Source: Chloroflexota bacterium
GTDB taxonomy: Bacteria > Chloroflexota > Anaerolineae > Anaerolineales > UBA4823
Length of the DNA: 16,989 nucleotides
Direction of reading: 5' to 3'
NCBI GenBank assembly: GCA_021849525.1
Contig: JAJZSS010000003.1
Location: 1-16,989, forward strand
The notes under the pieces are model-generated. The model had not been told where the DNA came from. It was given only the letters and a program-made list of their open reading frames with translations, and searched no databases. The first letter of the stretch is position 1, and every line of letters starts with the position of its first letter. The position numbers were made by a program, and so were the translations under genes. Of the stretch, positions 1-7,145 are shown piece after piece.

Positions 1-1024
1 CGATATAGATCGTGCCGCCATTGGTATTGGCCAGCGCGCATACATCAGCGATGATGGCGTACCGTTTTCCTCCTCTCACGGTCATGCTTTCGTGAAATTC
101 CTGGATAATGTTCGAACCTTCTTCACGAGCCGAATGAATAAAATCATAAGCCGGTTCAGCTTTTGCCCGGTGGGGGCGCGAACGTGCAAAATCATTGCTG
201 TTGAACAATTCAACCAGGGATTCGAAGCTTAAATCGGGCAAGAGCACATCAGTTGCCCGGTCGCCAATCCCCAGGTTTTTCTTCCGGATCAGGTCTGTAT
301 TCAAGCGGTGGCAGTCTGAGCCTTGAATACAATGCATCCGGCGGGGATATTCAGGTTTCGTGCCATTGAAGAAAGCTGCAGTTGCCCGAGGAGTTTTATG
401 CTCCAAATCCGTAACTTCCAGGGCATTTAAATGGACGTCCTGGGTGTAGGCAATTTTCGTTTGCCCGCCAAACGAAAAACCACGCATCGCCACACCATTA
501 CTTGAGTTGGCATGCGCTGCTATTACCAGCCCACCTGCTTCATGGATAATCTGATATGCGCTCAGGACATCGGTTGTAGCCCCTACTGTGGCAGAGCCAT
601 AATCCAGCTGATCAGGTGGAATATTCAGATCAAGGAGCAAATGTTCTATCTCCCGCAAGGGCTTCTCTGGCGGGAATATACCCAGAATGTGAAAGCCAAA
701 GGTGGCTGTGAATTCAAATCCTGGGAAGACCACGATTTTTCCCATCAGCCGCCGATACTCATTTAGCTTGTGCCGTTCCTCTGGCAGCATGCGGTCCAGC
801 TTCTCAAGCAGCTCCAATTGTTGGACATCATCGCGAATTTTTCGATAACCGGCAACAGTATTGTGATCCGTCAACGCAATCGCATTTAAGCCCCGCGCTT
901 CAGCCCGATACAGGATATCGAGATACGTCACTTCCGGCTGCTGGAAATCACTCGAAGCTGGCGTATGGATATGCAAATCCACCGTGTACCATTGCATTGG
1001 CGAATGTCCGCGTTTTTTGGCCAT
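1..1024 (-). CDS. PHP-domain metallophosphoesterase fused to an AlbA_2/Schlafen-like domain (3' part missing)
   Basis: The gene runs off the left edge, leaving 341 codons. The N-terminal half is a PHP domain, a metal-dependent phosphoesterase fold found in DNA polymerase-associated exonucleases, histidinol phosphatases and nucleases. The metal-ligand signatures are all visible: DLHIHT (H18, H20), ALTDHNT (D53, H54), PGFEF (E104), H112, AAHANS (H171) and GSDCH (D237, H239). From about residue 300 the sequence changes to [13 protein letters not shown] followed by [13 protein letters not shown]. This resembles the start of AlbA_2 (Schlafen-type) domains, which combine an E-F/K segment with an AxANTxGGxxxI motif. 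The ATG at 1024 lies one base after the TGA of the response-regulator gene, with GGGAG six bases upstream inside that gene, so translation is probably coupled. The substrate cannot be read from the sequence. The PHP call is firm; the AlbA_2 call is likely but rests on about 40 residues. Confidence 0.85.
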   Translation of the reverse strand, partial: MAKKRGHSPMQWYTVDLHIHTPASSDFQQPEVTYLDILYRAEARGLNAIALTDHNTVAGYRKIRDDVQQLELLEKLDRMLPEERHKLNEYRRLMGKIVVFPGFEFTATFGFHILGIFPPEKPLREIEHLLLDLNIPPDQLDYGSATVGATTDVLSAYQIIHEAGGLVIAAHANSSNGVAMRGFSFGGQTKIAYTQDVHLNALEVTDLEHKTPRATAAFFNGTKPEYPRRMHCIQGSDCHRLNTDLIRKKNLGIGDRATDVLLPDLSFESLVELFNSNDFARSRPHRAKAEPAYDFIHSAREEGSNIIQEFHESMTVRGGKRYAIIADVCALANTNGGTIYI

Positions 1025-1025
1025 A

Positions 1026-1400
1026 TCAGGCTCCCAGAATTTCATTGATTTTCCCCACTAATTCCTCTGGCATGTAGGGTTTCATGATAAATCCATCTGC
1101 GCCGGACTCCCGACTGCGCTGGTCATAATCTGCACCTGACGACATCAACACACGAATAAAATTAAACTCATCGTGAAGTCTCAGTCGACTCAATAACTCA
1201 AATCCATCCCACTTTTGCATATGAACATCCATCAACACCAGTGCCGGATTCTCTAGCCGCAATGCTGTCATAACATCATCTAAACTTTCTTCCTTACCAA
1301 TTTTCACTACAGAATATCCTTCCAACCCCAAGAGTATCTCTAAAAGGGAGCTCATTAAAGCATCATCTTCAATCACCATTATTTTTGTCTGGCTACCCAT
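1026..1400 (-). CDS. Single-domain (CheY-like) response regulator
   Basis: This 124-residue protein is one receiver (REC) domain with no output domain. Visible features are the acidic pocket E11-D12-D13 in the VIEDD motif, the phospho-acceptor D58 in LVLMDVHM, the switch serine in VLMSSGA (S87/S88), and the conserved lysine K107 in MKPY. It would be phosphorylated by a histidine kinase and act by protein-protein contact. No kinase lies in the window. The ATG at 1400 is one base after the Lon TAA, with no good Shine-Dalgarno, so it probably depends on translation of lon. Its own stop nearly touches the PHP gene. The placement suggests a regulator of, or adaptor for, Lon or the PHP protein, but this is inferred only from position. 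Confidence 0.93.
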   Translation of the reverse strand: MGSQTKIMVIEDDALMSSLLEILLGLEGYSVVKIGKEESLDDVMTALRLENPALVLMDVHMQKWDGFELLSRLRLHDEFNFIRVLMSSGADYDQRSRESGADGFIMKPYMPEELVGKINEILGA

Positions 1401-1401
1401 C

Positions 1402-3978
1402 TTAATTTACCAAAACCGGACCAGAGGGCTCTTGCGTATTAGAAACACTGACGGGTTCGAGGGCTGTTTCCAACACATCTTCAATCTTCCTGGCAAAAAT
1501 AAATTTTACATCTTTGCGTACATCTTCAGGCAGATCATCCAGGTCAGCTTCGTTGCGTAATGGCAAATAAACCGTTTTCAATCCAAAGCGGTGAGCAGCC
1601 ATTACTTTCTCTTTGATCCCACCAACCGGCAGCACCTGACCCCGCAATGTTATCTCCCCGGTCATAGCCACATCCGCGCGTACAGGTCGTCCGGAGATCA
1701 GTGAGACCAGGGCAACTGCCATCGCCACACCCGCCGAAGGTCCATCTTTCGGTTGAGAGCCTGCCGGCACATGCAAATGGATATCTGTGTTATCAAAGAA
1801 ATTTTCTGGCAAGTCAAGATGTGCAGCCCGTGAACGCACGAACGAAAGGGCGGCACGGGCAGATTCTTCCATCACGTTTCCAATCGATCCGGTTACCTGG
1901 AAACCCTTGTTTCCAGGCATGCGTGTGGCTTCAATGAATAACACCTCGCCCCCCACCGGAGTCCATGCCAGACCGGTGGCAACCCCCGGAAGGGAAGTCC
2001 GCTCAGCGATCTCTTCAAGTGCAAAGTACTTAGGCTTACCCAGAAATTCGGGGAGATTGTCTTCCGTTATAACAATATCCTGGGTCTTTCCTTCGGCAAT
2101 CCGGGTCACCAGTTTGCGGCATACCGAGCCGATCTCGCGCTCCAGACTGCGTACACCAGCTTCGCGGGTGTACGACCGGATGATCCTGTGCAGACTTTCG
2201 TCGGTAAATTTAATTTCAGTCCCGCGTAAGCCATTTTCCTTCAGCTGGCGTGGGATCAAATATCCCTTGGCGATAGCGATTTTTTCGTTATCGGTGTAGC
2301 CTGCCAGAGAGATAATCTCCATCCGGTCGCGCAGCGGGCCGGGAACCGGCTCGAGCAGGTTGGCTGTCGTAATAAAGAATACCTGGGAGAGATCATAAGC
2401 AACTTCCAGGTAATGATCCCTGAACTCAGCATTCTGCTCTGGATCCAGCACTTCTAAGAGGGCAGAAGCTGGATCTCCGTGAAAATCATAGCCCAATTTA
2501 TCTACCTCATCCAGCATAAAGACTGGATTGCTGCTCTCTACCCGGCGTAATGACTGTAAGATGCGTCCCGGCATCGCCCCGATATACGTCCGGCGATGGC
2601 CGCGCACTTCCGCCTCATCGCGCATACCACCCAGAGATATCCGGACAAATTTCCGTCCCATGGCACGGGCAATCGAGCGCCCCAAGGAGGTTTTGCCAAC
2701 CCCAGGTGGGCCTACAAAACACAGGATCACCCCTTCTCGCAGGCGGTGGATTTCATCTACCGGCTGCTGAGCCAGATCATCTCCGCGCTCTAATCTCAGC
2801 TTACGGACCGCCAGGTATTCAAGGATGCGTTCTTTGACATCTTCGAGTCCATAATGATCCTGGTCCAGCACTTCGCGGGCATGACCGATATCCAGGTTAT
2901 CGCTCGAGGTTGGAGTCCAGGGCAAGGAGGTAAGCCAGTCCAGATAGGTGCGGATAACCCCGTATTCAGCGGCTGCGGTTGGCAGGCTGGATAAACGTTC
3001 CAGCTCACGGCGCGCCTGTTTTTCAGCTTCCTCGGACATCTGGGCAGATTCGATCTTTTTCCGAAACTCTTCGACCTCGACAGCCTGCTCATCCGCCTCG
3101 CCCAGCTCACGCTGAATGGCTTTTAGCTGCTCGCGCAGGAAATAATCCCTTTGGACTTTTTCGATCTCTGAACGAGCTTCGTTCTGTATTTTCTGCCCTA
3201 TTTCAAGGACTTCTGCTTCGTGCGCCAGGATACTTACCAGACGATGTAATTTCTCCGAAGCCGAATCGATTTCCAGCAATTCCTGGGCGTCGCTCAGGTC
3301 CATGCGCTGAAAATTTGCAATGGTATAAACAGTCTCAAGCGGATCTTCCAAAGCTAGCACTGAGGATACAAGCTCGCGCGGAATCGAAGGGATCATGTCT
3401 GCGATATGCTCAAATTGGTCGCGGGCATTGCGCGCCAGTGCTTCCAGCTCCAGACCTTCTTCTACAGTTTCTGGAATCAGCTCAATTTTGGCTTTGAGGT
3501 ACGGCTCTGTCTGTATAAACTCCCCCAGCCGAAAACGTGACGTTCCCTGGACAACCAGCCGGATAGAACCATCTGGAGCGCGGAACAAACGGTGGACGAT
3601 CGCTACGGTTCCTATTGTATATAGATCAGCAGGCTCGGGAGTTTCCAAATCCGGATCTTTTGAAGCCACCAATCCAATCAAACGTTCGTCATTCCCCATA
3701 ACATCATCCACCAGGCGGATCGAACGCGGCTGCCCGATGGTCAATGGCACTGCAGTCTGAGGATAAACAACCAGCCCTCGTAATGGTAAGATGGGCAGTA
3801 CAGGTGGAATCTGGCTGGGGGTACTCTGACCCTCACTGGATTCTTCGCCTTCAGCATGTTCATCGGTATGGACGCGCGCCAGGATTGGCCGTAAAAGAAA
3901 TTCCTCCATCGAGGCTTCTTCTTCCTTGAGCCAATTAAGCATTTCCGATAAATCTGAGTTCCAACGTGATGCAGGCAT
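1402..3978 (-). CDS. lon: ATP-dependent protease La (Lon), LonA type
   Basis: This cytoplasmic AAA+ serine protease unfolds and degrades misfolded and regulatory proteins. The 858 residues hold an N-terminal substrate-binding LON domain (from LPILPLRG at about 61 to 250), a charged coiled-coil-like helical segment (about 255-335), an AAA+ module with Walker A GPPGVGKT (423-430) and Walker B FMLDEVD (487-493), and a C-terminal protease domain. The catalytic dyad is S748 in KDGPSAG and K789 in GGIKEK. Sixty mostly acidic residues precede the LON domain, and about 18 extra residues (around 397-415) sit just before Walker A compared with E. coli Lon. The start is uncertain: the ATG at 3978 has only a weak ribosome site, and in-frame ATGs lie at 3942 and 3909, all before the conserved domain. 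It lies 20 nt behind the Hsp20 gene, consistent with a shared stress-response transcript. Confidence 0.97.
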   Translation of the reverse strand: MPASRWNSDLSEMLNWLKEEEASMEEFLLRPILARVHTDEHAEGEESSEGQSTPSQIPPVLPILPLRGLVVYPQTAVPLTIGQPRSIRLVDDVMGNDERLIGLVASKDPDLETPEPADLYTIGTVAIVHRLFRAPDGSIRLVVQGTSRFRLGEFIQTEPYLKAKIELIPETVEEGLELEALARNARDQFEHIADMIPSIPRELVSSVLALEDPLETVYTIANFQRMDLSDAQELLEIDSASEKLHRLVSILAHEAEVLEIGQKIQNEARSEIEKVQRDYFLREQLKAIQRELGEADEQAVEVEEFRKKIESAQMSEEAEKQARRELERLSSLPTAAAEYGVIRTYLDWLTSLPWTPTSSDNLDIGHAREVLDQDHYGLEDVKERILEYLAVRKLRLERGDDLAQQPVDEIHRLREGVILCFVGPPGVGKTSLGRSIARAMGRKFVRISLGGMRDEAEVRGHRRTYIGAMPGRILQSLRRVESSNPVFMLDEVDKLGYDFHGDPASALLEVLDPEQNAEFRDHYLEVAYDLSQVFFITTANLLEPVPGPLRDRMEIISLAGYTDNEKIAIAKGYLIPRQLKENGLRGTEIKFTDESLHRIIRSYTREAGVRSLEREIGSVCRKLVTRIAEGKTQDIVITEDNLPEFLGKPKYFALEEIAERTSLPGVATGLAWTPVGGEVLFIEATRMPGNKGFQVTGSIGNVMEESARAALSFVRSRAAHLDLPENFFDNTDIHLHVPAGSQPKDGPSAGVAMAVALVSLISGRPVRADVAMTGEITLRGQVLPVGGIKEKVMAAHRFGLKTVYLPLRNEADLDDLPEDVRKDVKFIFARKIEDVLETALEPVSVSNTQEPSGPVLVN

Positions 3979-3998
3979 TTAGCTATCCAATCTATGGC

Positions 3999-4424
3999 TC
4001 ATTCTTCGATATGGATTTGTTTAGGGAAAGCTTTTGGCATTACCAGGCGTAAAAATCCTTCCTGGTAAGTTGCTTCAACGCGATCCGGATAGATAGCTGT
4101 GGGTAGTTCGATATCAACGCTGAACTCGCCAAAGCGGATTTCCATTTGATGGTAGGAACGGCGTTCATTGGCATCTGGGCGCACACCGCGAATCGACAGA
4201 ATCCGCCCGTCCAATTCGATGACAAAATCAGATTCGCTCATCCCGGCAATTTCCATGCGGACAATTAAAGCTTCTTCTGTTTCATATACATCCGTGGGAG
4301 GTCGCCAGGGAGTACGCACATTCAACCGCCAAAAACCAGATCCACTTTCGCCGAATGCGTATGGAGCATGCGACCATTGGCGTGGGTTGGAAGGATCATC
4401 AGATTTCAATGCAATAACAATCAT
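3999..4424 (-). CDS. Hsp20/alpha-crystallin family small heat-shock protein
   Basis: This 141-residue ATP-independent holdase would bind unfolding proteins and form oligomers in the cytoplasm. The alpha-crystallin domain spans about residues 40-132: PTDVYETEEALIVRMEIAG, ELDGRILSIRG, the FGEFSVDIELP strand and GFLRLVMPK, the equivalent of the usual A-x-x-x-G-v-L signature. A C-terminal I-x-I motif (I137-H-I139) is present; in the family it docks into a groove of a neighbouring subunit. The N-terminal arm is short, about 40 residues. The start is well supported by GGAGG seven to eight bases upstream (around 4432-4437 on the plus strand). It is the first protein gene after tRNA-Arg and is followed 20 nt later by lon, so holdase and protease are likely made together. 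No CIRCE element is seen upstream. Confidence 0.95.
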   Translation of the reverse strand: MIVIALKSDDPSNPRQWSHAPYAFGESGSGFWRLNVRTPWRPPTDVYETEEALIVRMEIAGMSESDFVIELDGRILSIRGVRPDANERRSYHQMEIRFGEFSVDIELPTAIYPDRVEATYQEGFLRLVMPKAFPKQIHIEE

Positions 4425-4474
4425 CGATTCGCCTCCTGTCTGTAATCCTGCACAACCAGGCCACCATTTTCAGT

Positions 4475-4480
4475 AATATA
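4475..4480 (-). promoter_or_regulatory. Possible -10 box for the hsp20-lon transcript
   Basis: TATATT (5 of 6 to the -10 consensus) lies in the 67-nt gap between tRNA-Arg and the Hsp20 gene, about 50 bases before the start codon. No -35 match is visible at the right distance, which would fall inside the tRNA gene. Read-through from upstream is an equal possibility. Confidence 0.25.
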
Positions 4481-4491
4481 AAACTCATCAG

Positions 4492-4564
4492 CGCCCCCGG
4501 CGGGATTCGAACCCACAACCTCGTGCTTAGAAGGCACTTGCTCTGTCCATTGAGCTACGGGGGC
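4492..4564 (-). tRNA. tRNA-Arg (anticodon TCT)
   Basis: The 73-nt reverse-strand sequence folds as a full cloverleaf. The acceptor stem is GCCCCCG paired with CGGGGGC, and the D arm is GCTC/GAGC. The anticodon loop CTTCTAA has anticodon TCT at 4529-4531 and reads AGA. The variable loop is 5 nt. The T arm is GTGGG-TTCGAAT-CCCGC, with the expected G.T pair, and the discriminator base is G73. The base pair at 27-43 is an A.G mismatch. CCA is not encoded, so it must be added by tRNA nucleotidyltransferase. The 5' end is only 8 nt from the stop codon of the preceding minus-strand gene, which suggests processing from a longer transcript or a promoter inside that gene. Confidence 0.96.
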
Positions 4565-4572
4565 GAAAATAT

Positions 4573-5094
4573 TCAATCCAGGCAGGGCCGTAAACCCTTA
4601 TATACGCGCGGCCCGGTAAGAGTCCGCAATATCATCTCCGGCTGCCTTCCGAGAGCCTCCGCGAGCTCGACCGGGGTCATCGGGGTGTTACCGTTCGCCA
4701 GAAACAGGCGAAAAGCTGAATCAACCAGGGTAGTTTGCTCAGAGATGAAAGATTCCTGGCGCGCACAATGCGTGATCAAGATGTGTTGGATGCCATCAAC
4801 CTGCTGAATTTCAGCGGTGTCCGGGTCAATCCAGTCTACCATTTCATCCATACCGGTATCTGCAAACGCCTCCTGGTGCTCCGGGCATAAATAGCTTCGC
4901 AGATAAACACGCCAGTCTCGATCGACCTGTCGCCACCAATCAAAGTCGATATGGAAATGGGTTTGTAGGGTAGGTTTTACAAGACTAATCCGCCTTGGTT
5001 CAATCACAAATGCTGCCTCCGTGTCGTGTGGTTCTCTTCCTGCCGTACAGTTTACCTGCGGATTGAAAAGGTCACTGTGTGTATTCCGAATCAT
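4573..5094 (-). CDS. Uncharacterised protein with C-terminal helix-turn-helix-like segment
   Basis: I do not recognise this 173-residue protein as a named family. The middle part is rich in aromatic and charged residues (HFHIDFDWWRQVDRDWRVYL) followed by YLCPEHQEAF. C70, H73, H109 and C110 could bind a metal, but this is only a guess. The last 35 residues (MTPVELAEALGRQPEMILRTLTG then RVYKGLRP) read like a helix-turn-helix with a recognition helix and basic tail. The ATG at 5094 lies inside the end of the 528-residue gene (23-nt overlap) with no clear ribosome site, pointing to coupled translation and a joint function. It is followed closely by tRNA-Arg. The overlap, codon use like its neighbours and absence of internal stops support a real gene. 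Confidence 0.75.
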   Translation of the reverse strand: MIRNTHSDLFNPQVNCTAGREPHDTEAAFVIEPRRISLVKPTLQTHFHIDFDWWRQVDRDWRVYLRSYLCPEHQEAFADTGMDEMVDWIDPDTAEIQQVDGIQHILITHCARQESFISEQTTLVDSAFRLFLANGNTPMTPVELAEALGRQPEMILRTLTGPRVYKGLRPCLD

Positions 5095-6658
5095 TAAACC
5101 GGTAATGCAAATCGCCTACATGCACAAACCAGGGTCGTGAAGCCAATAGCCCTAAAATAGGTCCCGGCGGGCAGCGTCGGATCACGTTCACCGCAGCATA
5201 TAATTCGCTGGCATGAACGTGACTTTGCGGATTCAGCTTGGCCAGCTCGCGTACAATATTAACCACCGTTTTTTCAAATGGTGGTCGTTCTTTCTGCATG
5301 CGTGTCCAAACCTGATCGACGGCTTCGGTGTCTGGGACCGCAATTGCCATTCGTTCGTCAAATACGGCATTAATCACCTGTTTCAGCATCGCGAAAACCA
5401 ATCCGCCATCCGAGCCTACCAGCACCGTCCGCACCCATTCCCGGCTGGAGCGGCGGGCGCTGGCATCAATAATCACTTCCCCGGGTTGGTCGCCACGCCG
5501 TACCCGTACCTGACTGCCGGGCACCAGCCCTTGTCTGTTGTACCATTCACGCAGCCCATACACATAGCGTTTTTCCGGCACCACCCAGCCGGGGAATTTT
5601 TCCCCGCTTTCGCCATCCACCAACATGAAGCGAATGCGCGGCGCTTCATAAGCTGTTGGGAAGAGATGGCGCAGGCGAGTGGATAGAGGCAATGTTCCCG
5701 AACGCCAATGCGGATAAATCAGGTTGACCAGCACTTCAGGCTGTACCAGTTGCATGGTGCTGATGGGCGAGAGCTCATCTCCTAAAGAATTTTCGAGGGC
5801 GAGCATCCCATCAGTGAGTAAGGAACGTTCATATTCAATGCCAGGATAACGCAGATACAATGGCGGTTCCAGCACTTCTGGCGGCTCTAAACGTTGTAAA
5901 TACCACAATACCTTACCTGCCGGCCCAACTTCATCAAAGCGTCGGTCTTCCTGCAAAGCCAGATCCAGCGAAAATTCGATCAGCTTTGGATTGACATCCG
6001 CTTTTAGCTCAATCTGCTCGATCAGCTCAGATGTCGAGATAGGCCCGCCGCCCGACATATCCAATACAGCTTCTGCCAGATTCAGATGCCCCAGGTTTAC
6101 ATCCACCAGTAAAGCTCGTGGAAACCATCGTCCGGCGATGCGCACAAAATCCGGATTTGAACCCAGATCATCTTCAAGGACTACCTTCAACCCTTCACCG
6201 TAGGTGTCCAGGATCGCCAGAGTATCCAGGCCCGAGGACTCCGATTGCGCTTGATTAGGTTGGTTTAGCCTGTGTTCTGCCAGACCAGCCGCGAACTGGC
6301 GCTTCTCACCATGCTCGAATTGCACCTGAATGACATCAAAAGTGCCGATCTCTGGATTTTTTCCTGGGCGGACATCAACGATACTGCCTGATTGCCAGTT
6401 GTATGCTGGAAATACCAGTTTCTGACCGACCATGTAATTCTCTTTGGGAAGATATGGATCACCACCTGCGCTGCGCTGCTTCTCAAGAGCCAACATTTCA
6501 CGCCGGATCCGTTCTTCCACCAGGCTTGTGATGAGCTCTTCCGTGGTTAGTGGAGTTTCTCGTTCCAGCAGAGTATTGTAGAGATATTCGACATCATCGC
6601 TGTAAACTTCAAAACTCTCCCAATATTCATCACTTAATTTTGTAGAAACCATGACCAT
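5072..6658 (-). CDS. Uncharacterised multi-domain protein with several winged-helix-like modules
   Basis: This is a 528-residue cytoplasmic-looking protein without signal peptide or membrane segment. I recognise no named family. Three segments look like winged helices: about 25-60 (TPLTTEELITSLVEERIRRE), about 193-255 (GPISTSELIEQI, then LIEFSLDLALQEDRRFDEV) and about 458-521 (VHASELYAAV, then ILGLLASRPWFVHVGDLHYRF). The last ends with a beta hairpin like that of HARE-type HTH domains. Between the first two, about 76-128 (VGQKLVFPAYNWQSGSIVDVRPG, then VQFEHGEKRQF) resembles a small SH3-like beta barrel. The middle (340-400) is beta-rich. The design suggests nucleic-acid binding or a scaffold on DNA or RNA polymerase, by inference only. 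The start at 6658 is backed by GAGG with suitable spacing. It overlaps the next gene by 23 nt. Confidence 0.75.
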   Translation of the reverse strand: MVMVSTKLSDEYWESFEVYSDDVEYLYNTLLERETPLTTEELITSLVEERIRREMLALEKQRSAGGDPYLPKENYMVGQKLVFPAYNWQSGSIVDVRPGKNPEIGTFDVIQVQFEHGEKRQFAAGLAEHRLNQPNQAQSESSGLDTLAILDTYGEGLKVVLEDDLGSNPDFVRIAGRWFPRALLVDVNLGHLNLAEAVLDMSGGGPISTSELIEQIELKADVNPKLIEFSLDLALQEDRRFDEVGPAGKVLWYLQRLEPPEVLEPPLYLRYPGIEYERSLLTDGMLALENSLGDELSPISTMQLVQPEVLVNLIYPHWRSGTLPLSTRLRHLFPTAYEAPRIRFMLVDGESGEKFPGWVVPEKRYVYGLREWYNRQGLVPGSQVRVRRGDQPGEVIIDASARRSSREWVRTVLVGSDGGLVFAMLKQVINAVFDERMAIAVPDTEAVDQVWTRMQKERPPFEKTVVNIVRELAKLNPQSHVHASELYAAVNVIRRCPPGPILGLLASRPWFVHVGDLHYRFNDSEYTQ

Positions 6659-6735
6659 ATTAATTCCTCGATTTGCCTCGCTTACCGGGTAGATGGCGCG
6701 CCGAAATATCGCTTTGCGCCAAACCTGGCGACCTA

Positions 6736-6741
6736 ATTATA
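6736..6741 (-). promoter_or_regulatory. Possible -10 box for the 528-residue gene
   Basis: A perfect TATAAT reads on the minus strand about 78 nt before the start codon, in the divergent intergenic region. No good -35 partner is visible 16-18 bp away, so it is a weak call. Confidence 0.3.
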
Positions 6742-6791
6742 CTCGACAGATGGACTGCCGGAATAATTACCTGTTTACCTGAATAACTGTA

Positions 6792-6797
6792 TATAAT
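6792..6797 (+). promoter_or_regulatory. Possible -10 box for the DUF2007 gene
   Basis: A perfect TATAAT lies 58 nt before the DUF2007 start codon. The best -35 candidates upstream match only about half of TTGACA at poor spacing. With the opposite TATAAT at 6736-6741 it would form a pair of divergent promoters. Confidence 0.35.
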
Positions 6798-6855
6798 AAG
6801 ATCAGTACAATCCGATCGACCACTGGAATAAACTGACTGAAGCTGGAGCGATGAT

Positions 6856-7143
6856 ATGGCTGAACAATCCTGGGAAGTCCTGACAGAAGTCGATGGTGAA
6901 TTAAATGCCGAGATTATGCGCGGGTTACTCGAAGCCCAGGGCATCCCGGTGTCATTGTCCCAAGAAGGTGCTGGAAAGGTATATGGGTTGACTATTGGCG
7001 AATTTGGGAGAGTGGAAATATTAGTCCCCTCAGGTTATCTTGTTCAGGCGCAAATGGTGCTGGACGACCTTAATCGTGGTGTGTTCGATATAGACGATGG
7101 CGAAGAAGGTGAATTCGGGGAGAATTACCCTGAGACCGAATAA
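6856..7143 (+). CDS. DUF2007-type small protein
   Basis: This 95-residue acidic protein matches the DUF2007 pattern of putative signal-transducing proteins: WEVLTEVDGELNAEIMRGLLEAQGIPV at the start, then a glycine-rich turn, VEILVPSGYLVQAQMVL and an acidic tail (DIDDGEEGEFGE). In the family these small ferredoxin-like folds occur alone or attached to other domains, and their biochemical role is unknown. GGAG sits seven bases before the ATG at 6856. An out-of-frame ATG at 6851 is not used. The gene stands alone on this strand and ends 2 nt from the convergent stop of the LysM/M23 gene. Confidence 0.85.
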   Translation: MAEQSWEVLTEVDGELNAEIMRGLLEAQGIPVSLSQEGAGKVYGLTIGEFGRVEILVPSGYLVQAQMVLDDLNRGVFDIDDGEEGEFGENYPETE

Positions 7144-7145
7144 AT

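Noticed and set aside
512..766. An 84-codon plus-strand open frame over the PHP gene
   Set aside because: The opposite strand encodes an unbroken PHP domain with all its metal ligands.
2979..3497. A 172-codon plus-strand open frame over lon (and similar ones at 1787-2299 and 3395-3760)
   Set aside because: Antisense shadows of the lon coding sequence, with odd composition and no ribosome sites.
4425..4491. CIRCE/HrcA operator before hsp20
   Set aside because: No TTAGCACTC-type arm is present in the gap between the tRNA and the Hsp20 gene.
5213..5686. A 157-codon plus-strand open frame over the 528-residue gene
   Set aside because: The minus-strand gene has a ribosome site, an overlapping downstream partner and domain-like structure; the plus frame has none of these.
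6660..6944. A 94-codon minus-strand open frame in the divergent intergenic region
   Set aside because: It covers both putative promoters and the start of the DUF2007 gene, has serine-rich low-information sequence, and no family pattern.
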